IMG/VR virus record: IMGVR_UViG_3300026488_000022
Coordinates: 16,615 to 80,614 of that record
DNA from: a virus
Reading direction: 5' to 3' (one strand)
Length of the DNA stretch: 64,000 nucleotides
Shown here piece after piece: positions 41,728 to 49,427 of this stretch (positions within the stretch are counted from its first letter, which is position 1; each line of letters opens with the position of its first letter). The position numbers were made by a program, and so were the translations under genes. The notes beneath the pieces were generated by a model. It made no database searches, was not told the DNA's origin, and worked only from the letters and a program-made list of their open reading frames with translations.

Positions 41728-43098
41728 TTAAGAAGAACTTTTTAAGGGATTTTTAGTAATTACTAAATCCTCAAAATTATCTGCTTTATCTTTATCAACT
41801 CTAAACTCTTTAAATCTTGGAAAGTCCATAACTAATTGCTTTTCTTTATCTGCATTTATTATACAATATAAATCTGTATAATAAATTTCTACAAGTTTTC
41901 CAATTAATTTGTTTCCGTCAAGTTCTCTAATTTCATCAGTTAATCCGCTTCCTACTTTGATTTCAAATTTTTTATCTTCTGTTTGGCAAATAAATCCACC
42001 TATTTTACCTTTATATTTTCCTTCACCTTCAAACCAATCTACAATTTTTAAAGTGCAACTTTCAAGTCCTTTATATTTAATCCATTTTTTACTTCTTTTT
42101 TTCTCATAAACTCCACTTAAATCTTTAAGCATAATCCCTTCACCATTTTTATTTCTAATTTCATCAAAAAAATCTTTAACTTGTTTAAAGTTGTCACACA
42201 CAAATTGCTCAACTAATTTAATAAAATTTTTATCGTTTGAATTTTTGACCCCCCTTAAATTTTGACCCCCCTTAAATTTTGACCCCCCTAAAATACGCTC
42301 AAGTCTAACCCGCCTATCTTTCAAGGGCGGACAGTAGGATTTAAGATTATTCCACTCTCTAATTGTGAGATAATCAAAACAATAAAAACTAAGCTCTTGT
42401 TTTTCTTGTTCTGTTGCAGTTTCTTTTAACACTTTATTAACTAAACCGCTTGTTTCTTGTCTTGTGTTTGCAAGTAACTCACCGTCATAATAGCCGTCAG
42501 GTTTATTTTTTAATTCATCAAAAATGTGTGGTAAATTCAAAACACTACCGTTATAAGTAACTGCATTTATTTCATTTTTGTTTTTATAAATAAGACATCT
42601 TACACCGTCTAATTTTTCTTCTACTGCAACAGGAAATTTAATCTCATTAATATCAATTTTATTTAAATCATATGCTTTCATAATTGTTGTATCAGGGATA
42701 AATTCATAACCTAATGCCTCATTTATTAATTTAACTTTAACTCCAATTTTTAATTTTTTAGTTAAAATATCTTGATAATATTTACCTTCTATCCCACAAT
42801 TAGACAAAAAACTAATTACTTTAGTTTCAATTTCTTTGCTTTTACCTTTTACTTTACTGATATTATCTATTACATTTAAAAAAACTTTTGGAGGCATAAT
42901 GAAGCCTCCGTGTTTATAAGAAATTTCTGGTAGTTTTTTTATATGTGTATTTATAAAAGGATTAATAAGAATGTTTAACAAATCAAGAAAATAAGGATAC
43001 TCCTTATTTTCTCTAATAATTTCTATTTTTTTATTTTTAGATTGTGTCATTAAGAGTTTGTTAAAACCTTCTATCCATTTAAAATTTTCTTTTTTCAT
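41728..43098 (-). CDS. ATP-dependent DNA ligase
   Basis: 456 residues with the adenylation motif EEKLDGVR (catalytic Lys about 162), DGELLA, the EGIMLKD motif, then KKWIKYK and an OB-like C-terminal domain. It joins nicks during replication and repair. Residues about 269-286 are encoded by three copies of a 17-base G6-containing tandem repeat, inserted in a loop before the EGIM motif. The frame is intact. Confidence 0.92.
   Translation of the reverse strand: MKKENFKWIEGFNKLLMTQSKNKKIEIIRENKEYPYFLDLLNILINPFINTHIKKLPEISYKHGGFIMPPKVFLNVIDNISKVKGKSKEIETKVISFLSNCGIEGKYYQDILTKKLKIGVKVKLINEALGYEFIPDTTIMKAYDLNKIDINEIKFPVAVEEKLDGVRCLIYKNKNEINAVTYNGSVLNLPHIFDELKNKPDGYYDGELLANTRQETSGLVNKVLKETATEQEKQELSFYCFDYLTIREWNNLKSYCPPLKDRRVRLERILGGSKFKGGQNLRGVKNSNDKNFIKLVEQFVCDNFKQVKDFFDEIRNKNGEGIMLKDLSGVYEKKRSKKWIKYKGLESCTLKIVDWFEGEGKYKGKIGGFICQTEDKKFEIKVGSGLTDEIRELDGNKLIGKLVEIYYTDLYCIINADKEKQLVMDFPRFKEFRVDKDKADNFEDLVITKNPLKSSS
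42243..42292. repeat. 17-bp tandem repeat with C6/G6 tracts inside ligase gene
   Basis: TTTTGACCCCCCTTAAA at 42243-42259, 42260-42276 and 42277-42292 (last copy one base short). The unit is not a multiple of three, so any change in copy number or tract length would shift the ligase frame. Confidence 0.85.
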
Positions 43099-43101
43099 TT
43101 T

Positions 43102-43365
43102 TTACTTCTCCTTACAGATTTCTCTTAAAAAGCCTAACAACTCATAGCTACCAAGCTCTTCTACAAAATCACTCCAATATAGTTTAAACTCACCTAAAAA
43201 CATTACGTCTTCTTCTAAATGATTATTATTCATATATGTTATTGGGTAACCGTAACTAATTGTAATATACATTTTTTCACCATTTAAAAATTCCTCTATA
43301 ACTTCTCTGGCATTTTCATAAATTTTATCATAAGCTTCATCAAAGTCTTTGGCATTAATCCACAT
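43102..43365 (-). CDS. Hypothetical protein, 87 aa
   Basis: Acidic alpha/beta protein (FDEAYDKIYENAREVIEEFL, MYITISYGYPITYMNNNHLE). It lies 3 bases upstream of the ligase gene, in the same operon. Not recognised. Confidence 0.58.
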   Translation of the reverse strand: MWINAKDFDEAYDKIYENAREVIEEFLNGEKMYITISYGYPITYMNNNHLEEDVMFLGEFKLYWSDFVEELGSYELLGFLREICKEK

Positions 43366-43367
43366 TT

Positions 43368-43670
43368 TTAAACTCCTCTTTTTATAGTCTCCTTTAATTC
43401 ATTTAAAATTTTTTTTAATTTACTTACTTCATTTTCACAAAACTCTTTAAAATTTTTAATTTTTTCTTTAATTTCTCCTTCATCTGCACCATAAAATACA
43501 ACTATGTTTTTATTGTTCCAATAATCTGCATTATCAAACCCAAAACTGTCAGGGACATCAATTTCTTTTTTAATTGAATGTCTTTCTTCGCTAAGATAAA
43601 ATTCTATTTTATGCCCCCTCATATTTAAAATATGAGGGTTAATATCTTTTGTTAAAAATGTTACTTTCAT
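43368..43670 (-). CDS. Hypothetical protein, 100 aa
   Basis: The N-terminal half is beta-rich (MKVTFLTKDINPHILNMRGH), the C-terminal half helical with Lys/Glu. It is 2 bases from its downstream neighbour, so coupled. Not recognised. Confidence 0.58.
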   Translation of the reverse strand: MKVTFLTKDINPHILNMRGHKIEFYLSEERHSIKKEIDVPDSFGFDNADYWNNKNIVVFYGADEGEIKEKIKNFKEFCENEVSKLKKILNELKETIKRGV

Positions 43671-43680
43671 TATACTTCCT

Positions 43681-44274
43681 TTAATTTACTTCAAATAAAT
43701 ATAGCAAAATCGGATTAGACCAAGAGCCTTCTTCTTCTGATAAAAAGAAAAATTTATTCCCTTTTTTTATTAATGTAATATCTTTTCTTGCAAAATATTT
43801 GTTTAGCAATCTGTGCAAGATTACAGTTTCTTTTTCTTTTAGATTGCAGTGATACTCCACGAGAGTATCATCCCACTGATATGCTCTTTTGTATTTTTTC
43901 ACTTTTTTAAGTCTAAAAGATGTAATATTTCTTTTTAACAATTCATTTAATAGTTCTATCTCGTTAATTGTATGATTAATATCTTCTACAATTAGCCCAC
44001 GTTGATTATCATTGTAATCAACATTTCTTTTACATCTTTCACATTCCTCTGTGTATGCACCAAATGCCTCTTCACACTCTTCATAAGTGTAAAGAGGGTC
44101 ATACGCTTCATACTCCTCTTCAAGATATTTAAGAGCTTCTTGGAGGTCTTTAATTTTTCTTCTAATTAAATTTTTATTTATAACTACCTCTTCTTTTTCT
44201 TCTTTTTTTAAAGGGATTTCTAATCTATAATTATCATAAAGTTCTTTAAAGTTGATTTTAGTTAAAATATCCAT
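43681..44274 (-). CDS. Hypothetical coiled-coil protein, 197 aa
   Basis: The ATG at 44274 (MDILTKINFKELYDNYRLEI) is chosen because GGAGAAAAT precedes it; an upstream in-frame ATG at 44325 lies inside the promoter. Residues about 35-130 are coiled coil, with a CERC pair near 80. It is the first gene behind the promoter at 44314-44342 and leads the short ligase operon. Confidence 0.6.
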   Translation of the reverse strand: MDILTKINFKELYDNYRLEIPLKKEEKEEVVINKNLIRRKIKDLQEALKYLEEEYEAYDPLYTYEECEEAFGAYTEECERCKRNVDYNDNQRGLIVEDINHTINEIELLNELLKRNITSFRLKKVKKYKRAYQWDDTLVEYHCNLKEKETVILHRLLNKYFARKDITLIKKGNKFFFLSEEEGSWSNPILLYLFEVN

Positions 44275-44313
44275 ATTTTCTCCTTTGTTTTTTGTTTTTG
44301 TTTTACACTTAGA

Positions 44314-44342
44314 ATTATAAAACATTTTTTACTTTATGTCAA
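44314..44342 (-). promoter_or_regulatory. Sigma-70 promoter of ligase operon
   Basis: Minus strand TTGACA (44337-44342), 17-base spacer, TATAAT (44314-44319). Same spacer family as at 41020. Confidence 0.85.
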
Positions 44343-44433
44343 GAGTTTTTTACAAAAAATAAAAAATTCTTTGAAATTACAAAAGAAAAGAGGTTTTTGT
44401 AGATTTGTTTTTAACTAATTTTAATATTAAAAG

Positions 44434-45321
44434 CTAAGAATAAAGAAGTTGTAAGAAATCGTTGAAGTCTTTTTGTCTGCTATTATAATACTCTTTTATA
44501 AGAGGTTTTTTAGAGCTAATTGCAAGTTTTAAATCAAACCAATTTTTTAAATCTGATTTAAAAAATTTTCTAATCGCCTCTTGTCCTCTTTTATCATTAT
44601 CAAGCATAATATAAATTGTATCTATACCTTTTTTTAAAAGATAACTGATTTTATAAGAATTAAAATTAACTGCCAAACCAAAATTTGCAATAGCTTGAAT
44701 ATTTAATTGATAAAGACTTAAAGCGTCCATAATGCCCTCAACAAGATAAATTTCATTTTGATTTAAGTCAATTCTAGGGTAAATTAAACTTTTTAAATCC
44801 AAGCCTTTTGCATATAAATATTTTGGCTCTAAATTTTTATCATAAGCTCTTGTATTATAGCCTATACAAATATTTTCATCATTATAAAAAGGAAAAATAA
44901 CCCTGTCTTTATATAAACCTCTTCTGCAAACATAAAGGTCATATTTTTTAATTGTCTGAAAATTTAACCCCCGCCATTTTTTAGGTAACTCTTCATTTCT
45001 TGGAGGTAAAACAAAAGACTTTGTTTTTATTTGTTCTTGGTTTGTTAATTGTTGTAAAAGATTGTTGTATTTAGTTTGTTGTTGAATTTCATAGAGTTCT
45101 TCGTCGGAGAAATTAACATTATCTAACCAAAAGTTTTTATTAACTTTGTAACCGCAACCAAAACACTCACCAAAACCCGTTTCAAAATTAATCCACATAC
45201 TTTCGTGTTTATCATCGTGTTCTGGGTTTAAGCAATTAACAAGGAAAAAATTATCCCCTGTTTGTTTATAATTAACTTTTAATTGTTTGAGTTTATTAAT
45301 TATTAATAATTTTAAATTCAT
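44434..45321 (-). CDS. DnaG/gp4-type primase (zinc finger plus TOPRIM)
   Basis: 295 residues. N-terminal CHC2-type zinc site (C30, H35, C53, C56), a linker, the RNA polymerase domain start (RGLYKDRVIFPFYNDENICI) and a TOPRIM domain with VEGIMDAL (E195) and MLDNDKRG (D241, D243). It synthesises primers for the phage polymerase. The helicase is a separate gene (56236-57456), unlike the T7 fusion. It overlaps the 167-aa gene upstream by 26 bases. Confidence 0.88.
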   Translation of the reverse strand: MNLKLLIINKLKQLKVNYKQTGDNFFLVNCLNPEHDDKHESMWINFETGFGECFGCGYKVNKNFWLDNVNFSDEELYEIQQQTKYNNLLQQLTNQEQIKTKSFVLPPRNEELPKKWRGLNFQTIKKYDLYVCRRGLYKDRVIFPFYNDENICIGYNTRAYDKNLEPKYLYAKGLDLKSLIYPRIDLNQNEIYLVEGIMDALSLYQLNIQAIANFGLAVNFNSYKISYLLKKGIDTIYIMLDNDKRGQEAIRKFFKSDLKNWFDLKLAISSKKPLIKEYYNSRQKDFNDFLQLLYS

Positions 45322-45799
45322 TGTTAAATCTTTCGATTATTTCTGGCGTATTTTCTTTTCTTAATTGAATATCAAATATTTCCAAATTAATTGTTTGAGT
45401 ATCCAAAAAGACCTTATAATAATTAAATTTTTTTTGAATGTCTTTATCTTTTAAGAGGAAATGTATTTTTTTATAGGTATCTTTTAGCATAGGCTTGACA
45501 TTATATATAGTATCAAACCAAAAATAATAAAGAGCATATTTAATAATATGCTGTCCTATTTTTTTAAGTTTTGATTGATTATTGCTTGTAGCCTCATAAA
45601 TAAAAACCAAATTCCCCTTTGCTAAATGTAATAGCATATCATCTGGTACATTTAATAAAAATTTTTTGTATGCTTTTTGTTCAAATAAAGAAGATTGTAA
45701 TCTACAAAAAGAAATATTGGAAATTGGATTTATAAAAATATGTCTATGCTGAAAAGCCTCTAACCCTGCTGTTAAATTAACATATTCTTTTACTATCAT
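45296..45799 (-). CDS. Conserved phage protein of primase neighbourhood, 167 aa
   Basis: The start (EYVNLTAGLEAFQH ... SFCRLQSSLFEQKAYKKFL ... LLHLAKGNLVFIYEAT) matches a pattern I recall from other phages near primase genes, without a known function. It overlaps the primase gene and has its own promoter (45912-45941). Confidence 0.6.
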   Translation of the reverse strand: MIVKEYVNLTAGLEAFQHRHIFINPISNISFCRLQSSLFEQKAYKKFLLNVPDDMLLHLAKGNLVFIYEATSNNQSKLKKIGQHIIKYALYYFWFDTIYNVKPMLKDTYKKIHFLLKDKDIQKKFNYYKVFLDTQTINLEIFDIQLRKENTPEIIERFNNEFKIINN

Positions 45800-45911
45800 T
45801 TTTTATCCTTTTATTTTATATTTTGAATTTATTTAATTATTGTTTAGTAATTTACTTCATCATTGCCACATTGCTAATAAAATTTGTTTAATTGCTATTT
45901 TTAATTATTAT

Positions 45912-45941
45912 ATTATAAAATACTTATTAACATAAAATCAA
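45912..45941 (-). promoter_or_regulatory. Sigma-70-like promoter of primase operon
   Basis: Minus strand TTGATT (45936-45941), 18-base spacer, TATAAT (45912-45917), in a 209-base gap between genes. The rest of the gap is plain AT-rich sequence. Confidence 0.5.
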
Positions 45942-46008
45942 AAACTTTTATTCTTCTCTAAATTAAAATAATTAAAAAGCTTTAAAAACTTAAATATTAT
46001 AATTTATT

Positions 46009-46305
46009 TTAATTTTCTATTAATTGAATATGCAGATTGTTTTTCGCCAAAAGTCCTTTTCTTTTTGCCTTAAAAGTAAAAAATCCTTCAATTTTATTAA
46101 ATAAGAGATTGTATAAATCATTAATATTTGAGTTTATCTCAGCTGTTTCAATATATTTATCAATTATACAAAAAATACCTTCTGCTTTATTTTCAATTTC
46201 TTCTTCAGTATTTCCTTTTACTTTGACATATACTTCAAATTTTGAAGTATCTTTATTGATAAAAGAAACAGGAATTTTAAATTCCCTGTAAATTGTTTTA
46301 ATCAT
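46009..46305 (-). CDS. Hypothetical protein, 98 aa
   Basis: Alternating strands and helices (FKIPVSFINKDTSKFEVYVK; EIENKAEGIFCIIDKYI) and a basic end. It follows the lipoprotein gene by 13 bases. Not recognised. Confidence 0.58.
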   Translation of the reverse strand: MIKTIYREFKIPVSFINKDTSKFEVYVKVKGNTEEEIENKAEGIFCIIDKYIETAEINSNINDLYNLLFNKIEGFFTFKAKRKGLLAKNNLHIQLIEN

Positions 46306-46318
46306 TTTTATCTCCTTG

Positions 46319-46747
46319 TTAATGTGAATTTACTTCTATCGTAGGTAATGGTACTTGTGTTGTAACTTTTGTTTCTACTATAGGTATAATAGTTTGAGGT
46401 CTAAAATTAACTTTGTAATAATAAGCAGGAACATTTATCTCTTTTAATTGTTCAACAAAATAAGCTGTGTTATCTGATAATCCAAAATATTCTTTAATGT
46501 AAGAGTTGTCTCCAACTTTACAAGTTACTTCTAATTGATTATCATATTTATCGTACTCTATACTACAAAACCCTTTTATCTCAAGTAAATATTTATCAGT
46601 TATACCATTAAAAAACACAATCCGTCTTAACACCTTAAAATTATCTGCCTCATAGCTAATATTATATGAGGCAGTTGTTGCCTCTCTTGAACAACCTATA
46701 AATAAGGTAGCTATTATTAATCCAAAAATTAAAGTTTTAATTTTCAT
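46319..46747 (-). CDS. Phage beta-sandwich lipoprotein
   Basis: 142 residues with a lipobox ending at Cys19 (LFIGC). The mature part (LRRIVFFNGITDKYLLEIKG ... CSIEY ... LEVTCKVGD ... YFGLSDNTAYFVEQL) matches a family often annotated as phage beta-sandwich lipoprotein. It is likely anchored in a membrane; a role in superinfection exclusion or host envelope change is possible. It overlaps the next upstream gene by 11 bases. Confidence 0.72.
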   Translation of the reverse strand: MKIKTLIFGLIIATLFIGCSREATTASYNISYEADNFKVLRRIVFFNGITDKYLLEIKGFCSIEYDKYDNQLEVTCKVGDNSYIKEYFGLSDNTAYFVEQLKEINVPAYYYKVNFRPQTIIPIVETKVTTQVPLPTIEVNSH

Positions 46748-47423
46748 TTTTATATCCTTTATTCAAATTTATTTTGCAGTTTTTATAGTCAGCTTTTACC
46801 CATTTAGCTCTTGCTTCAGGTGAAGTATCTTTTTGAAATTTACCATCTACTATTTTACCTTTTCTACTGTTAATTTCTTTCCAAGTTTCATATAGAGTGC
46901 ATTTAGGGTCATAACCAAGTTTCATTAACATTCCTATACAAAATACCATAATATCGTTAATACCATCTACAATTTCTTCTTCGCTAATTCCTACATAATC
47001 ATCAAATTTTTTCTTTTCTTCTTCTGATAAATTTAACATAAAGAAATCTTCAACCCATTTTTTTAAAGCAGGACGTCTCTCTTTTGTGATTTTAAACCCA
47101 GCAATTTCAAACATTTCTTCAATTATATTTGTAAATTCGTTTGTCATATTAAATTCTTGCTGGTCTAACAATCTTTCTTTCTGCCACTTTTCGATTTTAT
47201 TTATTACCTTGTTCGGAATATCATCAATGTAAAATAATGTTTGATAACAAATATAAACATAGTGTTTTGTAATTCCAGCAAAATTAAAATCTTCTATATA
47301 CCCTATATTGTTAAATTCTACACTAAAAATTTCGTATTCTTTTTTCACATCAACGACAATTCCATAACCATATCTACAATCCCAAACTCTATCATTTAAT
47401 TTCACATTTTCAAAATAACTCAT
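46737..47423 (-). CDS. MazG/NTP-pyrophosphohydrolase-like protein with N-terminal extra domain
   Basis: 228 residues. Residues 1-50 resemble a small barrel (VWDCRYGYGIVVDVKKEYEI). Residues about 85-215 resemble an all-alpha NTP pyrophosphohydrolase: EEEIVDGINDIMVFCIGMLM, then EINSRKGKIVDGKFQKD. Such enzymes cleave dUTP or other NTPs to the monophosphate and would feed dUMP or dCMP to ThyX and the kinase here. The N-terminal fusion is unusual. Confidence 0.65.
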   Translation of the reverse strand: MSYFENVKLNDRVWDCRYGYGIVVDVKKEYEIFSVEFNNIGYIEDFNFAGITKHYVYICYQTLFYIDDIPNKVINKIEKWQKERLLDQQEFNMTNEFTNIIEEMFEIAGFKITKERRPALKKWVEDFFMLNLSEEEKKKFDDYVGISEEEIVDGINDIMVFCIGMLMKLGYDPKCTLYETWKEINSRKGKIVDGKFQKDTSPEARAKWVKADYKNCKINLNKGYKNEN

Positions 47424-47671
47424 TTCAATTCTCCTTTTTGTTTTAAATACATTTTAATTTTTTGATGTTTTTCTTTGATTTGCTTATCCTCTTGTTCTGT
47501 ATAGCACCTTTTAGCTCCATTTTTAAATAAAATGCAAAAACCAAGCCCTAAATCTTTGTATTTAATGCTACCATTTTCATTCCAACCAACAGGAACAGAA
47601 AAGGGTTGTAAGTTTTCAATAAGTCCTATTTCATCTAAATATATTAAATCTTTTCCTATTTGTATTGTCAT
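47420..47671 (-). CDS. Hypothetical protein, 83 aa
   Basis: Beta-rich start (MTIQIGKDLIYLDEIGLIEN) and a Lys-rich helical tail. It shares a 4-base overlap with the downstream gene and is 1 base from the methyltransferase-like gene. Not recognised. Confidence 0.58.
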   Translation of the reverse strand: MTIQIGKDLIYLDEIGLIENLQPFSVPVGWNENGSIKYKDLGLGFCILFKNGAKRCYTEQEDKQIKEKHQKIKMYLKQKGELK

Positions 47672-47672
47672 T

Positions 47673-48197
47673 TTAACTCCTTTCTAAATGTTCAAAAATT
47701 AGTTGTTGAGGTAAGAGTTTCCAGCAAAACCAGCTTGTATTAAACCAATTACCACTACCCTTTTTAAAACCCATATGCTCTAAAAATTGTACGCGTCTAT
47801 CTAATACAATTACTTCAATTCCCTGTTTTCTAAACATATTACCTCTCTTAATTCCCTCAAAAGTCGTAATAGGAAGTAAAAAAGCAAATGGTTTTCCTAA
47901 TTGGTAAGCTCTTTCTAAAAATTCATCTTTCAAAGAATAAGGCGGGTTTGTCACGATAATATCGTAATCAAAGTCAGGAGTATCTTTTAAAAAATCAAAA
48001 CCTTCTTTTAAATGCGTATTTACAACTTTAAAACCTTTTTCTTTTAAAACTTTTGTTATGTTACTACCGCCAAAATCAGTACATTCCCAAATTATTTTAT
48101 CTTTCGGAATATATTTTAATAAAGGTTTAATTGCGTATTCAGGTGTATAAATTTCATCAAATTTTTTACTTTGTTTTAGTGCTTGTTTAACTGCCAT
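47673..48197 (-). CDS. Methyltransferase-like protein (NPPY motif)
   Basis: 174 residues with an N-terminal KQSKKFDEIYTPEYAIKPLL, a nucleotide-binding-like WECTDFGGSNITKVL and the catalytic-type TNPPYSLKDEF. This is the pattern of short phage adenine-N6 methyltransferase-like proteins. DNA methylation to evade restriction is the likely role. It is the first gene behind the promoter at 48230-48258. Confidence 0.72.
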   Translation of the reverse strand: MAVKQALKQSKKFDEIYTPEYAIKPLLKYIPKDKIIWECTDFGGSNITKVLKEKGFKVVNTHLKEGFDFLKDTPDFDYDIIVTNPPYSLKDEFLERAYQLGKPFAFLLPITTFEGIKRGNMFRKQGIEVIVLDRRVQFLEHMGFKKGSGNWFNTSWFCWKLLPQQLIFEHLERS

Positions 48198-48229
48198 TTT
48201 TGATTCTCCTTTGTTTTTGTCGTATTAAC

Positions 48230-48258
48230 ATTATAAAAAATTTTTTATAACTTGTCAA
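48230..48258 (-). promoter_or_regulatory. Sigma-70 promoter
   Basis: Minus strand TTGACA (48253-48258), 17-base spacer, TATAAT (48230-48235). It overlaps the end of the polymerase gene. Confidence 0.82.
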
Positions 48259-49139
48259 GCTCCTTTAAATATTTTTCAATTTCTTTTTCATTAATATTGT
48301 TTGATAAGGTTATATTTTCTTTGTAATTATAACCCAAGTCAAGCTCTGCTTCTAATTTTACAATAGGCTCTTCATATAAACTATTATTATAATTTCCTAT
48401 CATACATTTAATTAAATTATCATTTACAAATTTAATTATTTTCGGGTTTAATTTTATATATAATAAAATGCTATCGTGAATTGTATTAACAATTTTCACT
48501 TCGTTTATTAAACCTGCCTCTTCAATTTTCTTTTGAAAGCAAACTATCGCATAAAGCGTTAGAATGTTTCCACTTTGAATATTAAAATTAGTTGCCACTC
48601 TTTGTGCTTTTTCTTTTATTTGACTGCTCCAACTTTTAATATCCGGTATTAATAGCCTTAACCCTGAATACCTTGAAATTAAATAACCTTGTTTTTCTGC
48701 TTGTTTAATAATACCATCTTGATATTCTTTTGTAACTTTATATAAAGTCCAATAAGCTTCATATATTTCTTTTCCAACTAAATGCTCACTTGCACCATAA
48801 CTCATACCAAAAGTATAAGATTTCCCTTTTTGTCTAATTTCAGGATATTTTTTCTTAATAGAGTTTATTACATTAATTCTATATGTTTCTCTATCAATTT
48901 CCTTTTTATTTTTATAGTTAGCTGGTAATAAACTTTCACTAAAATAATCAATTTCTTCATTTTCTAATTTAACCTCATAAAATTTTGTATCAACTTCAAG
49001 TTTTTCTAATTTTTCTTTAATATCAGGCATTTCATCAGAAAAATAGTAAAAGGCATTCTGGCAATGACCCCCCACCCCTTTTAAAAATACATCTAATTTA
49101 GCAGGGTCTTTACTTGCATTTGCTATTAATCTATCTTCG
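48245..49139 (-). CDS. polA: DNA polymerase I-type, exon 2
   Basis: Second exon, 895 bases, joined to the exon at 49428-51220 after removal of the intron. Joining restores motif A as DYSAL-EDR, with the split Leu codon CT|C. Downstream are the motif-B helix region (RQKGKSYTFGMSYGAS) and motif C NTIHDSILLYI (HDS in place of the usual HDE). The frame also has an upstream GTG at 49162, but that lies inside the intron. Joined exons total 2688 bases, an exact 896 codons. Confidence 0.9.
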
Positions 49140-49427
49140 CTTACCGTTACGCAGGACGCCACTCCTGCTCCACCCTTTCGGGTGGTGTCGGACTATATCA
49201 TCTCCCACAGCATTACCTGTTTGGGAGGCGGGTGTTTCGACAGGTCAGTCGCTTACCTGCCTACTCTACTCGGTGGCTTTAAAAGCCCCTTTCGATAGTC
49301 TCTGCACCTTCCTATTCTCAAATAGAATAGGCTTGGCTCAGGATTGCCCTCAGCATTACCTGTTAGGGTTTCCCTGAATTAACCCGCTTTTCTATCAGAG
49401 TTTCCTCTGATAGCCCCCGTTCTATTA
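49140..49427 (-). ncRNA. Group I intron in polA (288 nt)
   Basis: GC-rich, unlike its flanks, and stops translation of both exons. Exon 1 ends AGCCCU and the intron carries GGGGCU, forming P1 with a U-G at the splice site. CTATCAGAG-GAAA-CTCTGATAG (49392-49413) is P2. Core elements are visible: AATTCAGGGAAACCCT, GGGCAATCCTGAGCCAAGCC (Q/P4-P6), GGTGCAGAGACTAT (R) and GATATAGTCC (S), with ACTAT/ATAGT forming P7. CCACCC-GAAA-GGGTGG caps P9. It ends in G. There is no internal ORF. Core sequences resemble tRNA-Leu type (IC3) introns. Confidence 0.93.

Noticed and set aside
45800-46008. Possible small gene or tRNA in the 209-base gap
   Set aside because: Only a promoter-like site and AT-rich sequence were seen; no cloverleaf and no frame with a ribosome site.
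49114-49377. 87-codon plus-strand frame across the polA intron
   Set aside because: It lies antisense to a well-supported group I intron core and polA exon 2, with no ribosome site; the length reflects the GC-rich composition of the intron.
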